DNA of 64,000 nucleotides from Calliopsis andreniformis (lineage: Eukaryota > Arthropoda > Insecta > Hymenoptera > Andrenidae), in contig NW_027480440.1 of assembly GCF_051401765.1 (NCBI RefSeq), forward strand, positions 2,852,001 to 2,916,000. The letters run 5' to 3'. Shown in pieces: positions 25,264 to 38,796 of this stretch. Numbering within the stretch: the stretch's first letter is position 1; each line of letters begins with the position of its first letter. The notes beneath the pieces are model-generated. The model saw nothing but the letters and a program-made list of their open reading frames with translations. It was not told the DNA's origin and ran no database searches. Position numbers and translations under genes: made by a program.

Positions 25264-26550
25264 ATTCTTCAATCCTCAATACCCAGTCCTCAATCTTCAA
25301 TCCTCAACCCTCAATCCTCAATTCTCAATCCTTAATCCTCAATCGTCAGACCTCAAACATCAATACTCAACCCTCAGTCCTCGTCCTCAAACCACAACAC
25401 TCAATCCTCGATCCTCAATCTTCAATCCTCAATACTCAATCTTCAATCCTCTATCCTCAATCCTCCGTCCTCGTCCTCAATCCACAACACTCAATCCTCA
25501 ATCCTCAATCTTCAATCATCAATATTCAATCTTCAGTCCTCAATCCTCAATCCTCAATCCTCAATCTTCAATCCTCAATACTCAATCTTCAATCCTCAGT
25601 CCTCAGTCCTCAAACCTCAATTCTGAATCCTGAATACTCAATCTTGAATCCTCAATCCTCAGTCCTCAATACTCTACCATCAATGTTCAATCCTCAATCC
25701 TCAATCCTCATTCTTCAATCCTCAATTCCCAGTCCTCAATCTTCACCCCTCAATCCCCAATCCTCGTCCTCAATCCACAACCCTCAATCCTCGATCCTCA
25801 ATCTTCAATCCTCAATACTCAATCTACAATCCTCAATCCTCAACACTCAATAGTCAATCGTCAATCTTATATCCTCGATACTCAATCTTCAATACTCAAT
25901 CCTCAATCCTCAATCCTCAATCCTCATTCTTCAATCCTCAATACCTAATCCTCAATCTTCAATCCTCAATCCTCAATCCTCAATTCTCAATCCTCAATCC
26001 TCAGTCCTCAGTTCTCAAACCTCAATCCTCAACCCTCAGACCGCATCCTCAATCCTCAATCCTCAACCCTCAATCTTCAATCCTCAATACTCAATCTTCA
26101 ATCCTCAATCCTCAACACTCAATACTCAATCGTCAATCTTATATTCTCGATACTCAATCTTCAATACTCAATACTCAATCCTCAATCCTCAATGTTCATT
26201 CTTCAATCCTCAATACCTAATCCTCAATCCTCAATCCTCAATCCTCAATCCTCATTCCTCAAACCTCAATCGTCAACCCTCAGTCCTCATCTTCAATTCT
26301 CAATTCTCAATCCTCAATCCTCAATCCTCAATCTTCAAACATCAATACTCAATCCTCATTCTTCGATCCTCAATACCCAGTCCTCAATCTTCAATCCTCA
26401 ACCCTCAATCCTCAATTCTCAATCCTCAATCCTCAAATCTCATACCTCAAACATCAGTACTCAACCCTCAGTCCTCGTCCTCAATCCACATCCCTCAATC
26501 CTCAATCCTCAGTCTTCAATCATCAGTATTCAGTCTTCAGTCCTCAATCC
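25264..26550. repeat. Continuation of D2, shared with D3 and D4 but not D1
   Basis: Matches 41277-42563 at a spacing of 16013 (one heptamer fewer in D3 near 41241-41274) and 51140-52426 in D4. Landmarks are TTGAATCC near 25645, CTTATATCCTCGATAC near 25866, and a second CTTATATTC near 26139. The D3 copy has a private TTATATTCACG near 42154. D1 leaves this alignment at 6022, so D1 is either truncated or joined to different sequence there. Confidence 0.85.
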
Positions 26551-29500
26551 TCAATCCTCAATCCTCAATCTTCAATCCTCAATACTCAATATTCAGTCCT
26601 CAATCCTCAATCATCGACCCTCAATCCTCAATCGTCAATCTCCAATCCTCGATCCTCAATCCTCAATTTTCAATCCTCAATCCTCAATCCTCAGACCTGA
26701 AACATCAATACTCAACCCGCAGTCCTCGTCCTCAATCCACAACCCTCAATCCTCGATCCTCAATCTTCAATCCTCAATACTCAATCTTCAATCCTCAATC
26801 CTCAATCCTCAATCCTCAATCCTCAATCGTCAATCCTCCATCCTCAATCCTCATTCTTCAATCCTCAATACCCAATCCTCAGTCCTCAATCTTCAATCCT
26901 CCATACTCAATCTTCAATCCTCAATACTCAGTCCTTAATCCTTAATCCTCAATCCTCAAACTTCATTCCTCAATACTCAATACTCAATCCTCAATCCTCA
27001 ATCTTCAATCCTCAATACTCAATCTCCAATCCTCAATCCTCATTCTTCAATCCTCAGTACCCAATCCTCAATCTTCAATCCTCAATACTCAATATTCAGT
27101 CCTCAATCCTCAATCCTCGACCCTCAATCCTCAATCGTCAATCTCCAATCCTGAATACTCAATCTTCAATCCTCAACCCTCAATCCTCAATCCTCAATCC
27201 TCAATCCTCATTCTTCAATCCCCAATATCCAATCCTCAATCTTCAATCCTCAATTCTCAATCCTCAATTCTCAATCCTCAATCCTCAGTCCTCAGTCCTC
27301 AACCCTCAATCCTCAAGCCTGAGGCCTCATCCTCAATCCTCAATCCTCAATCCTCAATCCTCAATACTCAATCTTCAATCCTCTGTACCAGATCCCCAAT
27401 CTTCAATTCTCAATCCTCAATCCTCAATCTTCAATCCTCAAGTCTCAATCTTCAATCCTCAATCCTCAATCCTCAATCCTCAATCCTCAATCCTCATTCT
27501 TCAATCCTCAACACCCGATCCTCAATCTTCAATCGTCAATCCTCAATCCTCAATTCTCAATCCTCAATCCTCAAATCTCATACCTCAAACATCAGTACTC
27601 AGCCCTCAGTCCTCGTCCTCAATCCACATCCCTCAATCCTCAATCCTCAGTCTTCAATCATCAGTATTCAGTCTTCAGTCCTCAATCCTCAATCCACAAT
27701 CCCCAATCCTCAATCGTCAATGTTCAATCCGCAATACCCAATCCTCAATCTTCAATACTCAATCATCAATCCTCAATCTTCAATACTCAATCCTCAATCC
27801 TCAATCCTCAATCCTCAATACTCAACCATCAATCCTCAATTCCCAATTCTCAATAGATTATCCTGAAATCTCAGGTTTCAATACTCAAACCTCAATCCTC
27901 AACCCTCAGCCCTCATCCTCCATCCTCAATCCTCAATCCTCAATCCTCAATCCTCAATCTTCAATCCTCAATACTCAATCTTCAATCCTCAATCCTCAAT
28001 CCTCAATCCTCAATCCTCAATCCTCAATCCTCTATCCTCAATCCTCAACCTTCAATCCTCAATACTCAATCTACAATCCTCAGTCCTCAATCCTCAATCC
28101 TCAATCCTCATTCTTCAATCCTCAATACCCAGTCCTCAGTCTTCAATCCTCAATCCTCAATCCTCAATCCTCAATTCTCATTCCTCAATCCTCAATCCTC
28201 AGACCTCAAACATCAATACTCAACCCTCAGTCCTCGTCCTCAATCCACAACACTCAATCCTCAATCCTCAATCTTCAGTCATCAATATTCAATCTTCAGT
28301 CCTCAATCCTCAATCCTCAATCCTCAATCTTCAATCCTCAATACTCAATCTTCAATCCTCAGTCCTCAGTCCTCAAACCTCAATTCTGAATCCTGAATTC
28401 TCAATCTTCAATCCTCAATCCTCAGTCCTCAATACTCTACCATCAATGTTCAATCCTCAATCCTCAATCCTCATTCTTCAATCCTCAATACCCAGTCCTC
28501 AATCTTCAATCCTCAATCCTCAATCCTCAATCCTCATTCTTCAATCCTCAATACCCAATCCTCAATCTTCAATCGTAAATCCTCAATCCTCAATTCTCAA
28601 TCCTCAATCCTCAATCCTCAGACCTCAAACATCAATACTCAAACCTCAGTCCTCGTCCTCAATCCACAACCCTCAATCCTCGATCCTCAATCTTCAATCC
28701 TCAATACTCAATCTTCAATCCTCAATCCTCAACACTCAATACTCAATCGTCAATCTTATATCCTCGATACTCAATCTTCAATACTCAATCCTCAATCCTC
28801 AATCCTCAATACTCATTCTTCAATCCTCAATACCTAATCCTCAATCTTCAATCCTCAATCCTCAATCCTCAATTCTCAATCCTCAATCCTCAGTCCTCAG
28901 TTCTCAAACCTCAATCCTCAACCCTCAGACCGCATCCTCAATCCTCAATCCTCAATCCTCAATCTTCAATCCCCAATACTCAATCATCAATCCTCAATCC
29001 TCTATCCTCAATCCTCAATCCTCAATCCTCAATCCTCAATCCTCAGTCATCAGTACTCAATCTTCAATACTCAAACCTCAATCCTCAATCCTCAATCCTC
29101 AATCCTCGATCCTCAATCCTCATTCCTCAAACCTCAATCGTCAAACCTCAGTCCTCATCTTCAATTCTCAATTCTCAATCCTCAATCCTCAATCCTCAAT
29201 CCTCAATCTTCAAACATCAATACTCAATCTTCAATCCTCAATCATCAATCCTCATTCCTCAATCCTCAATCCTCAATATTCAACACACAATCCTCAACCA
29301 TCAATCCTCTATTCTCAATACTCAGCAGAATATCCTGAATTCTCATGGTTCAATACTCAATCCACAATATTCAATAATCAAATCTCAATCCTCAAACACC
29401 AACTCTCAACTCTCAATCCTCAACACTCAGTCCTCTCTCTTCAATCCTCCATCCTCAATCCTCAATCCTCAAGCGTCAATCCTCAATCCTCAATCCTCAA

Positions 29501-30003
29501 TCCTCATTCCTCAATCTTCAACCCTCAATCCTCATTCCTCAAACCTCAATCGTCAACCCTCAGTCCTCATCTACAATTCTCAATTCTCAATCCTCAATCC
29601 TCAATCCTCATTCTTCGATACTCAACACCCAATCCCCAATCTTCAATCCTCAATACTCAATCCTCAATTCTCAGTCCTCAATCCTCAATCCTCAATCCTC
29701 AGGCCTCAAACATCAATACTCAACCCTCAGTCCTCGTCCTCAATCCACAACCCTCAATCCTCGATCCTCAGTCCTCAAACCTCAATCCTGAATCCTCAAT
29801 CCTGAATCCACAATGTTCAGCCCTCAGTCCTCAACAATCAGTTGTCAATCCTCAATCCACAATAGAATATCCTCAATTCAGATGATTCAATGCTCAATAC
29901 TCGACCTGCAATCTTCAAATCTCTATCCGCAAGCATCAATCCTCATTACTCAACCCTCAACATTAAGTCCCCAATCCTGAATCTTCAATCCTCAACCCTC
30001 AAT
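26551..30003. repeat. ~3.45 kb higher-order unit E, copy 1
   Basis: Tandem with the next unit. The spacing is 3455 bases at the start (CTGAAACATC at 26697 against 30152) and 3441 later, because copy 1 has two more heptamers near 27341-27365. Landmarks in order are CCTGAAACATC, GAGGCCTC near 27319, CTGTACCAG near 27381, a type 1-like block near 27851, an ATG-containing unit at 28446, CTTATATCC near 28755, CAGCAGAATATCC near 29323 and AACATTAAG near 29959. No gene is apparent. Confidence 0.93.
27862..27875. other. Inverted repeat CCTGA-AATC-TCAGG
   Basis: Dyad with 5-base arms in the type 1-like block of unit E. The other E copies have it at 31303-31316 and 43861-43874. The spacer and outer bases differ from the D dyad, but the complementary arms remain. 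Confidence 0.8.
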
Positions 30004-33000
30004 CCTCAATCCTCAATCCTCAATCTTCAATCCTCAATACTCAATATTCAGTCCTCAATCCTCAATCATCGACCCTCAATCCTCAATCGTCAATCTCCAA
30101 TCCTCGATCCTCAATCCTCAATTTTCAATCCTCAATCCTCAATCCTCAGACCTGAAACATCAATACTCAACCCGCAGTCCTCGTCCTCAATCCACAACCC
30201 TCAATCCTCGATCCTCAATCTTCAATCCTCAATACTCAATCTTCAATCCTCAATCCTCAATCCTCAATCCTCAATCCTCAATCGTCAATCCTCCATCCTC
30301 AATCCTCATTCTTCAATCCTCAATACCCAATCCTCAGTCCTCAATCTTCAATCCTCCATACTCAATCTTCAATCCTCAATACTCAGTCCTTAATCCTTAA
30401 TCCTCAATCCTCAAACTTCATTCCTCAATACTCAATACTCAATCCTCAATCCTCAATCTTCAATCCTCAATACTCAATCTCCAATCCTCAATCCTCATTC
30501 TTCAATCCTCAGTACCCAATCCTCAATCTTCAATCCTCAATACTCAATATTCAGTCCTCAATCCTCAATCCTCGACCCTCAATCCTCAATCGTCAATCTC
30601 CAATCCTGAATACTCAATCTTCAATCCTCAACCCTCAATCCTCAATCCTCAATCCTCAATCCTCATTCTTCAATCCCCAATATCCAATCCTCAATCTTCA
30701 ATCCTCAATTCTCAATCCTCAATTCTCAATCCTCAATCCTCAGTCCTCAGTCCTCAACCCTCAATCCTCAAGCCTGAGGCCTCATCCTCAATCCTCAATC
30801 CTCAATACTCAATCTTCAATCCTCTGTACCAGATCCTCAATCTTCAATTCTCAATCCTCAATCCTCAATCTTCAATCCTCAAGTCTCAATCTTCAATCCT
30901 CAATCCTCAATCCTCAATCCTCAATCCTCAATCCTCATTCTTCAATCCTCAACACCCGATCCTCAATCTTCAATCGTCAATCCTCAATCCTCAATTCTCA
31001 ATCCTCAATCCTCAAATCTCATACCTCAAACATCAGTACTCAGCCCTCAGTCCTCGTCCTCAATCCACATCCCTCAATCCTCAATCCTCAGTCTTCAATC
31101 ATCAGTATTCAGTCTTCAGTCCTCAATCCTCAATCCACAATCCCCAATCCTCAATCGTCAATGTTCAATCCGCAATACCCAATCCTCAATCTTCAATACT
31201 CAATCATCAATCCTCAATCTTCAATACTCAATCCTCAATCCTCAATCCTCAATCCTCAATACTCAACCATCAATCCTCAATTCCCAATTCTCAATAGATT
31301 ATCCTGAAATCTCAGGTTTCAATACTCAAACCTCAATCCTCAACCCTCAGCCCTCATCCTCCATCCTCAATCCTCAATCCTCAATCCTCAATCCTCAATC
31401 TTCAATCCTCAATACTCAATCTTCAATCCTCAATCCTCAATCCTCAATCCTCAATCCTCAATCCTCAATCCTCTATCCTCAATCCTCAACCTTCAATCCT
31501 CAATACTCAATCTACAATCCTCAGTCCTCAATCCTCAATCCTCAATCCTCATTCTTCAATCCTCAATACCCAGTCCTCAGTCTTCAATCCTCAATCCTCA
31601 ATCCTCAATCCTCAATTCTCATTCCTCAATCCTCAATCCTCAGACCTCAAACATCAATACTCAACCCTCAGTCCTCGTCCTCAATCCACAACACTCAATC
31701 CTCAATCCTCAATCTTCAGTCATCAATATTCAATCTTCAGTCCTCAATCCTCAATCCTCAATCCTCAATCTTCAATCCTCAATACTCAATCTTCAATCCT
31801 CAGTCCTCAGTCCTCAAACCTCAATTCTGAATCCTGAATTCTCAATCCTCAATCCTCAATCCTCAGTCCTCAATACTCTACCATCAATGTTCAATCCTCA
31901 ATCCTCAATCCTCATTCTTCAATCCTCAATACCCAGTCCTCAATCTTCAATCCTCAATCCTCAATCCTCAATCCTCATTCTTCAATCCTCAATACCCAAT
32001 CCTCAATCTTCAATCGTAAATCCTCAATCCTCAATTCTCAATCCTCAATCCTCAATCCTCAGACCTCAAACATCAATACTCAAACCTCAGTCCTCGTCCT
32101 CAATCCACAACCCTCAATCCTCGATCCTCAATCTTCAATCCTCAATACTCAATCTTCAATCCTCAATCCTCAACACTCAATACTCAATCGTCAATCTTAT
32201 ATCCTCGATACTCAATCTTCAATACTCAATCCTCAATCCTCAATCCTCAATACTCATTCTTCAATCCTCAATACCTAATCCTCAATCTTCAATCCTCAAT
32301 CCTCAATCCTCAATTCTCAATCCTCAATCCTCAGTCCTCAGTTCTCAAACCTCAATCCTCAACCCTCAGACCGCATCCTCAATCCTCAATCCTCAATCCT
32401 CAATCTTCAATCCCCAATACTCAATCATCAATCCTCAATCCTCTATCCTCAATCCTCAATCCTCAATCCTCAATCCTCAATCCTCAGTCATCAGTACTCA
32501 ATCTTCAATACTCAAACCTCAATCCTCAATCCTCAATCCTCAATCCTCGATCCTCAATCCTCATTCCTCAAACCTCAATCGTCAAACCTCAGTCCTCATC
32601 TTCAATTCTCAATTCTCAATCCTCAATCCTCAATCCTCAATCCTCAATCTTCAAACATCAATACTCAATCTTCAATCCTCAATCATCAATCCTCATTCCT
32701 CAATCCTCAATCCTCAATATTCAACACACAATCCTCAACCATCAATCCTCTATTCTCAATACTCAGCAGAATATCCTGAATTCTCATGGTTCAATACTCA
32801 ATCCACAATATTCAATAATCAAATCTCAATCCTCAAACACCAACTCTCAACTCTCAATCCTCAACACTCAGTCCTCTCTCTTCAATCCTCCATCCTCAAT
32901 CCTCAATCCTCAAGCGTCAATCCTCAATCCTCAATCCTCAATCCTCATTCCTCAATCTTCAACCCTCAATCCTCATTCCTCAAACCTCAATCGTCAACCC

Positions 33001-33445
33001 TCAGTCCTCATCTACAATTCTCAATTCTCAATCCTCAATCCTCAATCCTCATTCTTCGATACTCAACACCCAATCCTCAATCTTCAATCCTCAATACTCA
33101 ATCCTCAATTCTCAGTCCTCAATCCTCAATCCTCAATCCTCAGGCCTCAAACATCAATACTCAACCCTCAGTCCTCGTCCTCAATCCACAACCCTCAATC
33201 CTCGATCCTCAGTCCTCAAACCTCAATCCTGAATCCTCAATCCTGAATCCACAATGTTCAGCCCTCAGTCCTCAACAATCAGTTGTCAATCCTCAATCCA
33301 CAATAGAATATCCTCAATTCAGATGATTCAATGCTCAATACTCGACCTGCAATCTTCAAATCTCTATCCGCAAGCATCAATCCTCATTACTCAACCCTCA
33401 ACATTAAGTCCCCAATCCTGAATCTTCAATCCTCAACCCTCAATC
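30004..33445. repeat. ~3.44 kb higher-order unit E, copy 2
   Basis: Direct tandem copy of 26551-30003. Differences seen are AGATCCTC near 30833 against AGATCCCC near 27391, CAATCCTC near 31845 against CAATCTTC near 28404, CACCCAATCCTC near 33072 against CACCCAATCCCC near 29631, and two fewer heptamers near 30790. The rest reads the same by eye, which points to very recent duplication. Near 33590 the sequence turns from the E start (CTGAAACATC) to the E tail (CTCAAACATC). Confidence 0.93.
31303..31316. other. Inverted repeat CCTGA-AATC-TCAGG
   Basis: E2 counterpart of the dyad at 27862-27875, unchanged. Confidence 0.8.
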
Positions 33446-33900
33446 CTCAATCCTCAATCCTCAATCTTCAATCCTCAATACTCAATATTCAGTCCTCAAT
33501 CCTCAATCATCGACCCTCAATCCTCAATCGTCAATCTCCAATCCTCGATCCTCAATCCTCAATTTTCAATCCTCAATCCTCAATCCTCAGACCTCAAACA
33601 TCAATACTCAACCCTCAGTCCTCGTCCTCAAACCACAACACTCAATCCTCGATCCTCAATCTTCAATCCTCAATACTCAATCTTCTATCCTCTATCCTCA
33701 ATCCTCAATCCTCAATCCTCAATCCTCAATCCTCAATCGCCAATCCTCTATCCTCAATCCTCAATCCTCAATCCTCAATCATCAATATTCAACACTCAAC
33801 CCTCAACCATCAATACTCAATTCTCATAACTCAATAGAATATCCTGAATTCTCATGGTTCAATACTCAATCCACAATATTCTATAATCAAATCTCAATCC
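33446..33900. repeat. E tail
   Basis: Follows unit E here and matches 46004-46458, 53313-53767 and 60937-61391. It carries CTCGTCCTCAAACC, CAATCGCC near 33738, CTCATAACTC near 33825 and a type 2 block at 33832. Its right end is a deletion junction relative to the other copies (see the junction at 33899-33911). Confidence 0.85.
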
Positions 33901-36900
33901 TCAAACATCAATACTCAACCCTCAGTCCTCGTCCTCAATCCACAACCCTCAATCCTCGATCCTCAATCGTCAATCATCAATATTCAATCTTCAATTCTCA
34001 ACCCTCAACCCTCAATACTCAATCCTCAATCCTCAATGTACGATCCACAATACCCAATCCTCAATCTTCAATCCTCAATCCTCAATCCTCAACCCTCAAT
34101 CCTCAATCCTCAATCCTCAGGCCTCAAACCTCAATCCTGAATCCTCAATCCTGAATCCTCAATCTTCAGCCATCAGTCCTCAAAAATCAACTATCAATCC
34201 TCTATCCTGAATAGAATATCCTCAATTTACAGTTTTCCATACTCAATCCCCATTCTTCAATCTTCAAATCTCAATCCACAAACATCAATTCTAATCACGC
34301 AACCATCAACACTCAGTCCTCAATCTTCAATCCTCAATCCTCAATCCTCAATCTTCAATCCTCAATACTCAAGCTTCAGTCCTCAATCCTCAATCCTCAA
34401 TCCTCAATCTTCAATCTTCAATCCTCAATACTCAAGCTTCAGTCCACAATCCTCAATCCACAATCCTTCATCCTGAATCCTCAATCCTCAATCCTCAATC
34501 CTGATTCTTCAATCCTCAATACCCAATCCTCAATCATCAATCCTCAATCCTCAATCCTCAATTCTCAATCCTCAATTGTCAATCCTCAATCCTCAGTCCT
34601 CAGTCCTCAAACCACAATCCTCAACCCTCAGCCCTCATCCTCAATCCTCAATCCTCAATCCTCAGTCCTCCGTCCTCAAACCTATATCCTCAGGCCTCAG
34701 ACCTCATCCTCAATCCTCAATCCTCAATCCTCAATCCTCAAACTTCAATCCTCAATACTCAATCTTCAATCCTCAATCCTCATTCCTCAAACCTCAATTC
34801 TGAATTCTGAATACTCAATCTTCAATCCTCAATCCTCAGCCCACAATACTCTAGCATCAATCTTCAATCCTCAATCCTCAATCCTCAATCCTCAATCCTC
34901 ATCCTTCAATCCTCAATACCCAATCCTCAATCTTCAATCCTCAATCCTCAATGCTCAATTCTCAATCCTCAATCCTCAATCCTCAATCTTCAATCCTCAA
35001 CACTCAATCTTCAATCCTCAATCCTCAATCCTCAGTCATCAATCCTCAATCTTCAATTCTCAATCGTCAATCCCCACTCCTCAATCCTCAACACCCAATC
35101 CTCAATCTTCAATCCTCAATCCTGAATCCTCAATTCTGAATCCTCAATCCTCCATGCTCAGACCTCAACCATCAATACTCAACCCTCAGTCCTCGTCCTC
35201 AATACACAACCCTCAATCCTCGATCCGCAATCTTCAATCATCAATAATCAATCTTCAATTCTCAACCCTCAATCCTCAATACTCAATCCTCAATCCTCAA
35301 TCCTCAATCCTCAATCTTCAATCCCCAATACTCAATCATCAATCCTCAATCCTCTATCCTCAATCCTCAATCCTCAATCCTCAATCATCAATCCTCAGTC
35401 ATCAGTACTCAATCTTCAATACTCAAACCTCAATCCTCAATCCTCAATCCTCAATCCTCGATCCTCAATCCTCATTACTCAAACCTCAATCGTCAAACCT
35501 CAGTCCTCATCTTCAATTCTCAATTCTCAATCCTCAATCCTCAATCCTCAATCTTCAAACATCAATACTCAATCTTCAATCCTCAATCATCAATCCTCAT
35601 TCCTCAATCCTCAATCCTCAATATTCTACACACAATCCTCAACCATCAATCCTCTATTCTCAATACTCAGCAGAATATCCTGAATTCTCATGGTTCAATA
35701 CTCAATCCACAATATTCAATAATCAAATCTCAATCCTCAAACACCAGCTCTCAACTCCCAATCCTCAACACTCAGTCCTCTCTCTTGAATCCTCCATCCT
35801 CAATCCTCAATCCTCAAGCGTCAATCCTCAATCCTCAATACTCAATCCTCAACCCTCAATCCTCAATCCTCAATCCTCAGTCATCAATACTGAATCTTCA
35901 ATACTCAATCCTCAATCCTCAATCCCCAATCCTCAATCCTCAATCCTCAATCCTCATTCCTCAAACCTCAATCCTCAACACTCAGTCCTCATCCTCAATT
36001 CTCAATTCTCAATTCTCAATCCTCAGTCCTCAATCCTCAATCTTCAACCCTCAATAATCACTTTTCAATCCTAGATCCTCAATCCCCAATCATCAATCCT
36101 TAATCCTCAATCTTCAGTCCTCAGTCCCCAGCCCTCAATCTTCAATCCTCAATGCTCCATCCTCAATCCTCAATCCTCAGTCCTCAGTCCTCAATCCTCA
36201 ATCCTCAATCCTGAATCCTCAATCCTCAATCTTCAATCCTCAATACTCAATCTTCACTCCTCAATCCTCAATACTCAATCCTCGATCTTCAATCCTCAAT
36301 CCTCAATCCTCAATCCTCAAACCTCATTCTTCAATCCTCAGTACCCAATCCTCAATCTTCAATCTTCAATTCTCAATCCTCAATTCTCAATCCACAATCC
36401 TCAGTCCTCAGTCCTCAAACCTCAATCCCCATTCTTCAATCCTCAATACCCAATCCTCAATCTTCAATCGTCAATCCTCAATCCTCAATTCTCAATCCTC
36501 AATCCTCAATCCTCAGACCTCAAACATCAATACTCAAACCTCAGTCCTCGTCCTCAATCCACAACCCTCAATCCTCGATCCTCAATCTTCAATCCTCAAT
36601 ACTCAATCTTCAATCCTCAATCCTCAACACTCAATACTCAATCGTCAATCTTATATCCTCGATACTCAATCTTCAATACTCAATCCTCAATCCTCAATCC
36701 TCAATACTCATTCTTCAATCCTCAATACCTAATCCTCAATCTTCAATCCTCAATCCTCAATCCTCAATTCTCAATCCCCAATCCTCAGTCCTCAGTTCTC
36801 AAACCTCAATCCTCAACCCTCAGACCGCATCCTCAATCCTCAATCCTCGATCCTCAATCCTCAATCCTCAATCCTCAATCGCCAATCCTCTATCCTCAAT

Positions 36901-38796
36901 CCTCAATCCTCAATCCTCAATCATCAATATTCAACACTCAACCCTCAACCATCAATACTCAATTCTCATAACTCAATAGAATATCCTGAATTCTCATTGT
37001 TCAATACTCAATCCACAATATTCTATAATCAAATCTCAATCCTCAAACATCAATTCTCAACACTCAATCCTCAACACTCAGTCCTCTCTCTTCAATCCTC
37101 CGTCCTCAACTCTCAATCCTCAAGCGTCAAAATTCAATCGTCAACCCTCAGCCCTCTATCCTCAGCCCTCAAACCTCAATCCCGTATCCTCAATCCTAAA
37201 TCCTCAATCTTCAGCCCTCAGTCCTCAAAAATCAACTATCAATCCTCTATCCTGAATAGAATATCCTCAATTTACAGTTTTCCATACTCAATCCCCATTC
37301 TTCAATCTTCAAATCTGAATCCACAAACATCAATACTAATCACTGAAGCATCAACACTCAGTCCTCAATCTTCAATCCTCAATCCTCAATCCTCATCCTT
37401 CAATCCTCAATACTCAATCTTCAATCATCAATCCTCAATCCTCAATCCTCAATCTTCAATCCTCAATCCTCATTATTCAATCCTCAACACCCAATACTCA
37501 ATCTTCAATCCACAATCCTCAATCCTCAATTCTCAATCCTCAATCCTCAATGTTCATACCTCAAACATCAATACTCAACCCTCAGTCCTCGTCCTCAATC
37601 CACAACCCTCAATCCTCGATCCTCAATCGTCAATCATCAATATTCAATCTTCAATTCTCAACCATCAACCCTCAATACTCAATCCTCAATCCTCAATGTA
37701 CGATCCACAATACCCAATCCTCAATCTTCAATCCTCAATCCTCAATCCTCAACCCTCAACCCTCAATCCTCAATCCTCAGGCCTCAAACCTCAATCCTGA
37801 ATCCTCAATCCTGAATCCTCAATCTTCAGCCATCAGTCCTCAAAAATCAACTATCAATCCTCTATCCTGAATAGAATATCCTCAATTTACAGTTTTCCAT
37901 ACTCAATCCCCATTCTTCAATCTTCAAATCTCAATCCACAAACATCAATTCTAATCACGCAACCATCAACACTCAGTCCTCAATCTTCAATCCTCAATCC
38001 TCAATCCTCAATCTTCAATCCTCAATACTCAAGCTTCAGTCCTCAATCCTCAATCCTCAATCCTCAATCTTCAATCTTCAATCTTCAATCCTCAATACTC
38101 AAGCTTCAGTCCACAATCCTCAATCCTCAATCCTTAATCCTGAATCCTCAATCCTCAATCCTCAATCCTGATTCTTCAATCCTCAATACCCAATCCTCAA
38201 TCATCAATCCTCAATCCTCAATCCTCAATTCTCAATCCTCAATTGTCAATCCTCAATCCTCAGTCCTCAGTCCTCAAACCACAATCCTCAACCCTCAGCC
38301 CTCATCCTCAATCCTCAATCCTCAATCCTCAGTCCTCCGTCCTCAAACCTACATCCTCAGCCCTCAGACCTCATCCTCAATCCTCAATCCTCAATCCTCA
38401 ATCCTCAAACTTCAATCCTCAATACTCAATCTTCAATCCTCAATCCTCATTCCTCAAACCTCAATTCTGAATTCTGAATACTCAATCTTCAATCGTCAAT
38501 CCTCAGCCCACAATACTCTAGCATCAATCTTCAATCCTCAATCCTCAATCCTCAATCCTCAATCCTCATCCTTCAATCCTCAATACCCAATCCTCAATCT
38601 TCAATCCTCAATCCTCAATGCTCAATTCTCAATCCTCAATCCTCAATCCTCAATCTTCAATCCTCAACACTCAATCTTCAATCCTCAATCCTCAATCCTC
38701 AGTCATCAATCCTCAATCTTCAATTCTCAATCGTCAATCCCCACTCCTCAATCCTCAACACCCAATCCTCTATCTTCAATCCTCAATCCTGAATCC
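33901..38796. repeat. Higher-order region G, copy 1
   Basis: Matches 54048-59290. The spacing is 20147 bases up to about 35300 and 20495 after it, because 348 bases at about 55449-55797 have no counterpart here. Within the region, 33901-35140 recurs at 37561-38796 (spacing 3660, then 3667 after one extra TTCAATC near 38066). Each of those sub-blocks carries GTACGATCC, CTCAGGCC, a type 3 block, a pair of AAGCTT sites and a CAATTGTC-led segment. A type 2 block with CTCATTG lies at 36974. Nothing gene-like is visible. Confidence 0.88.
34371..34439. repeat. Pair of AAGCTT (HindIII) sites 63 bases apart, G-region landmark
   Basis: AAGCTT at 34371 and 34434, each in the unit string CTCAAGCTTCAGTCC. 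Equivalent pairs lie at 38031/38101, 54518/54581, 58526/58596 and 62142/62205. The spacing is 63 or 70, that is nine or ten heptamers. I noticed no other AAGCTT in the window. Confidence 0.85.
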
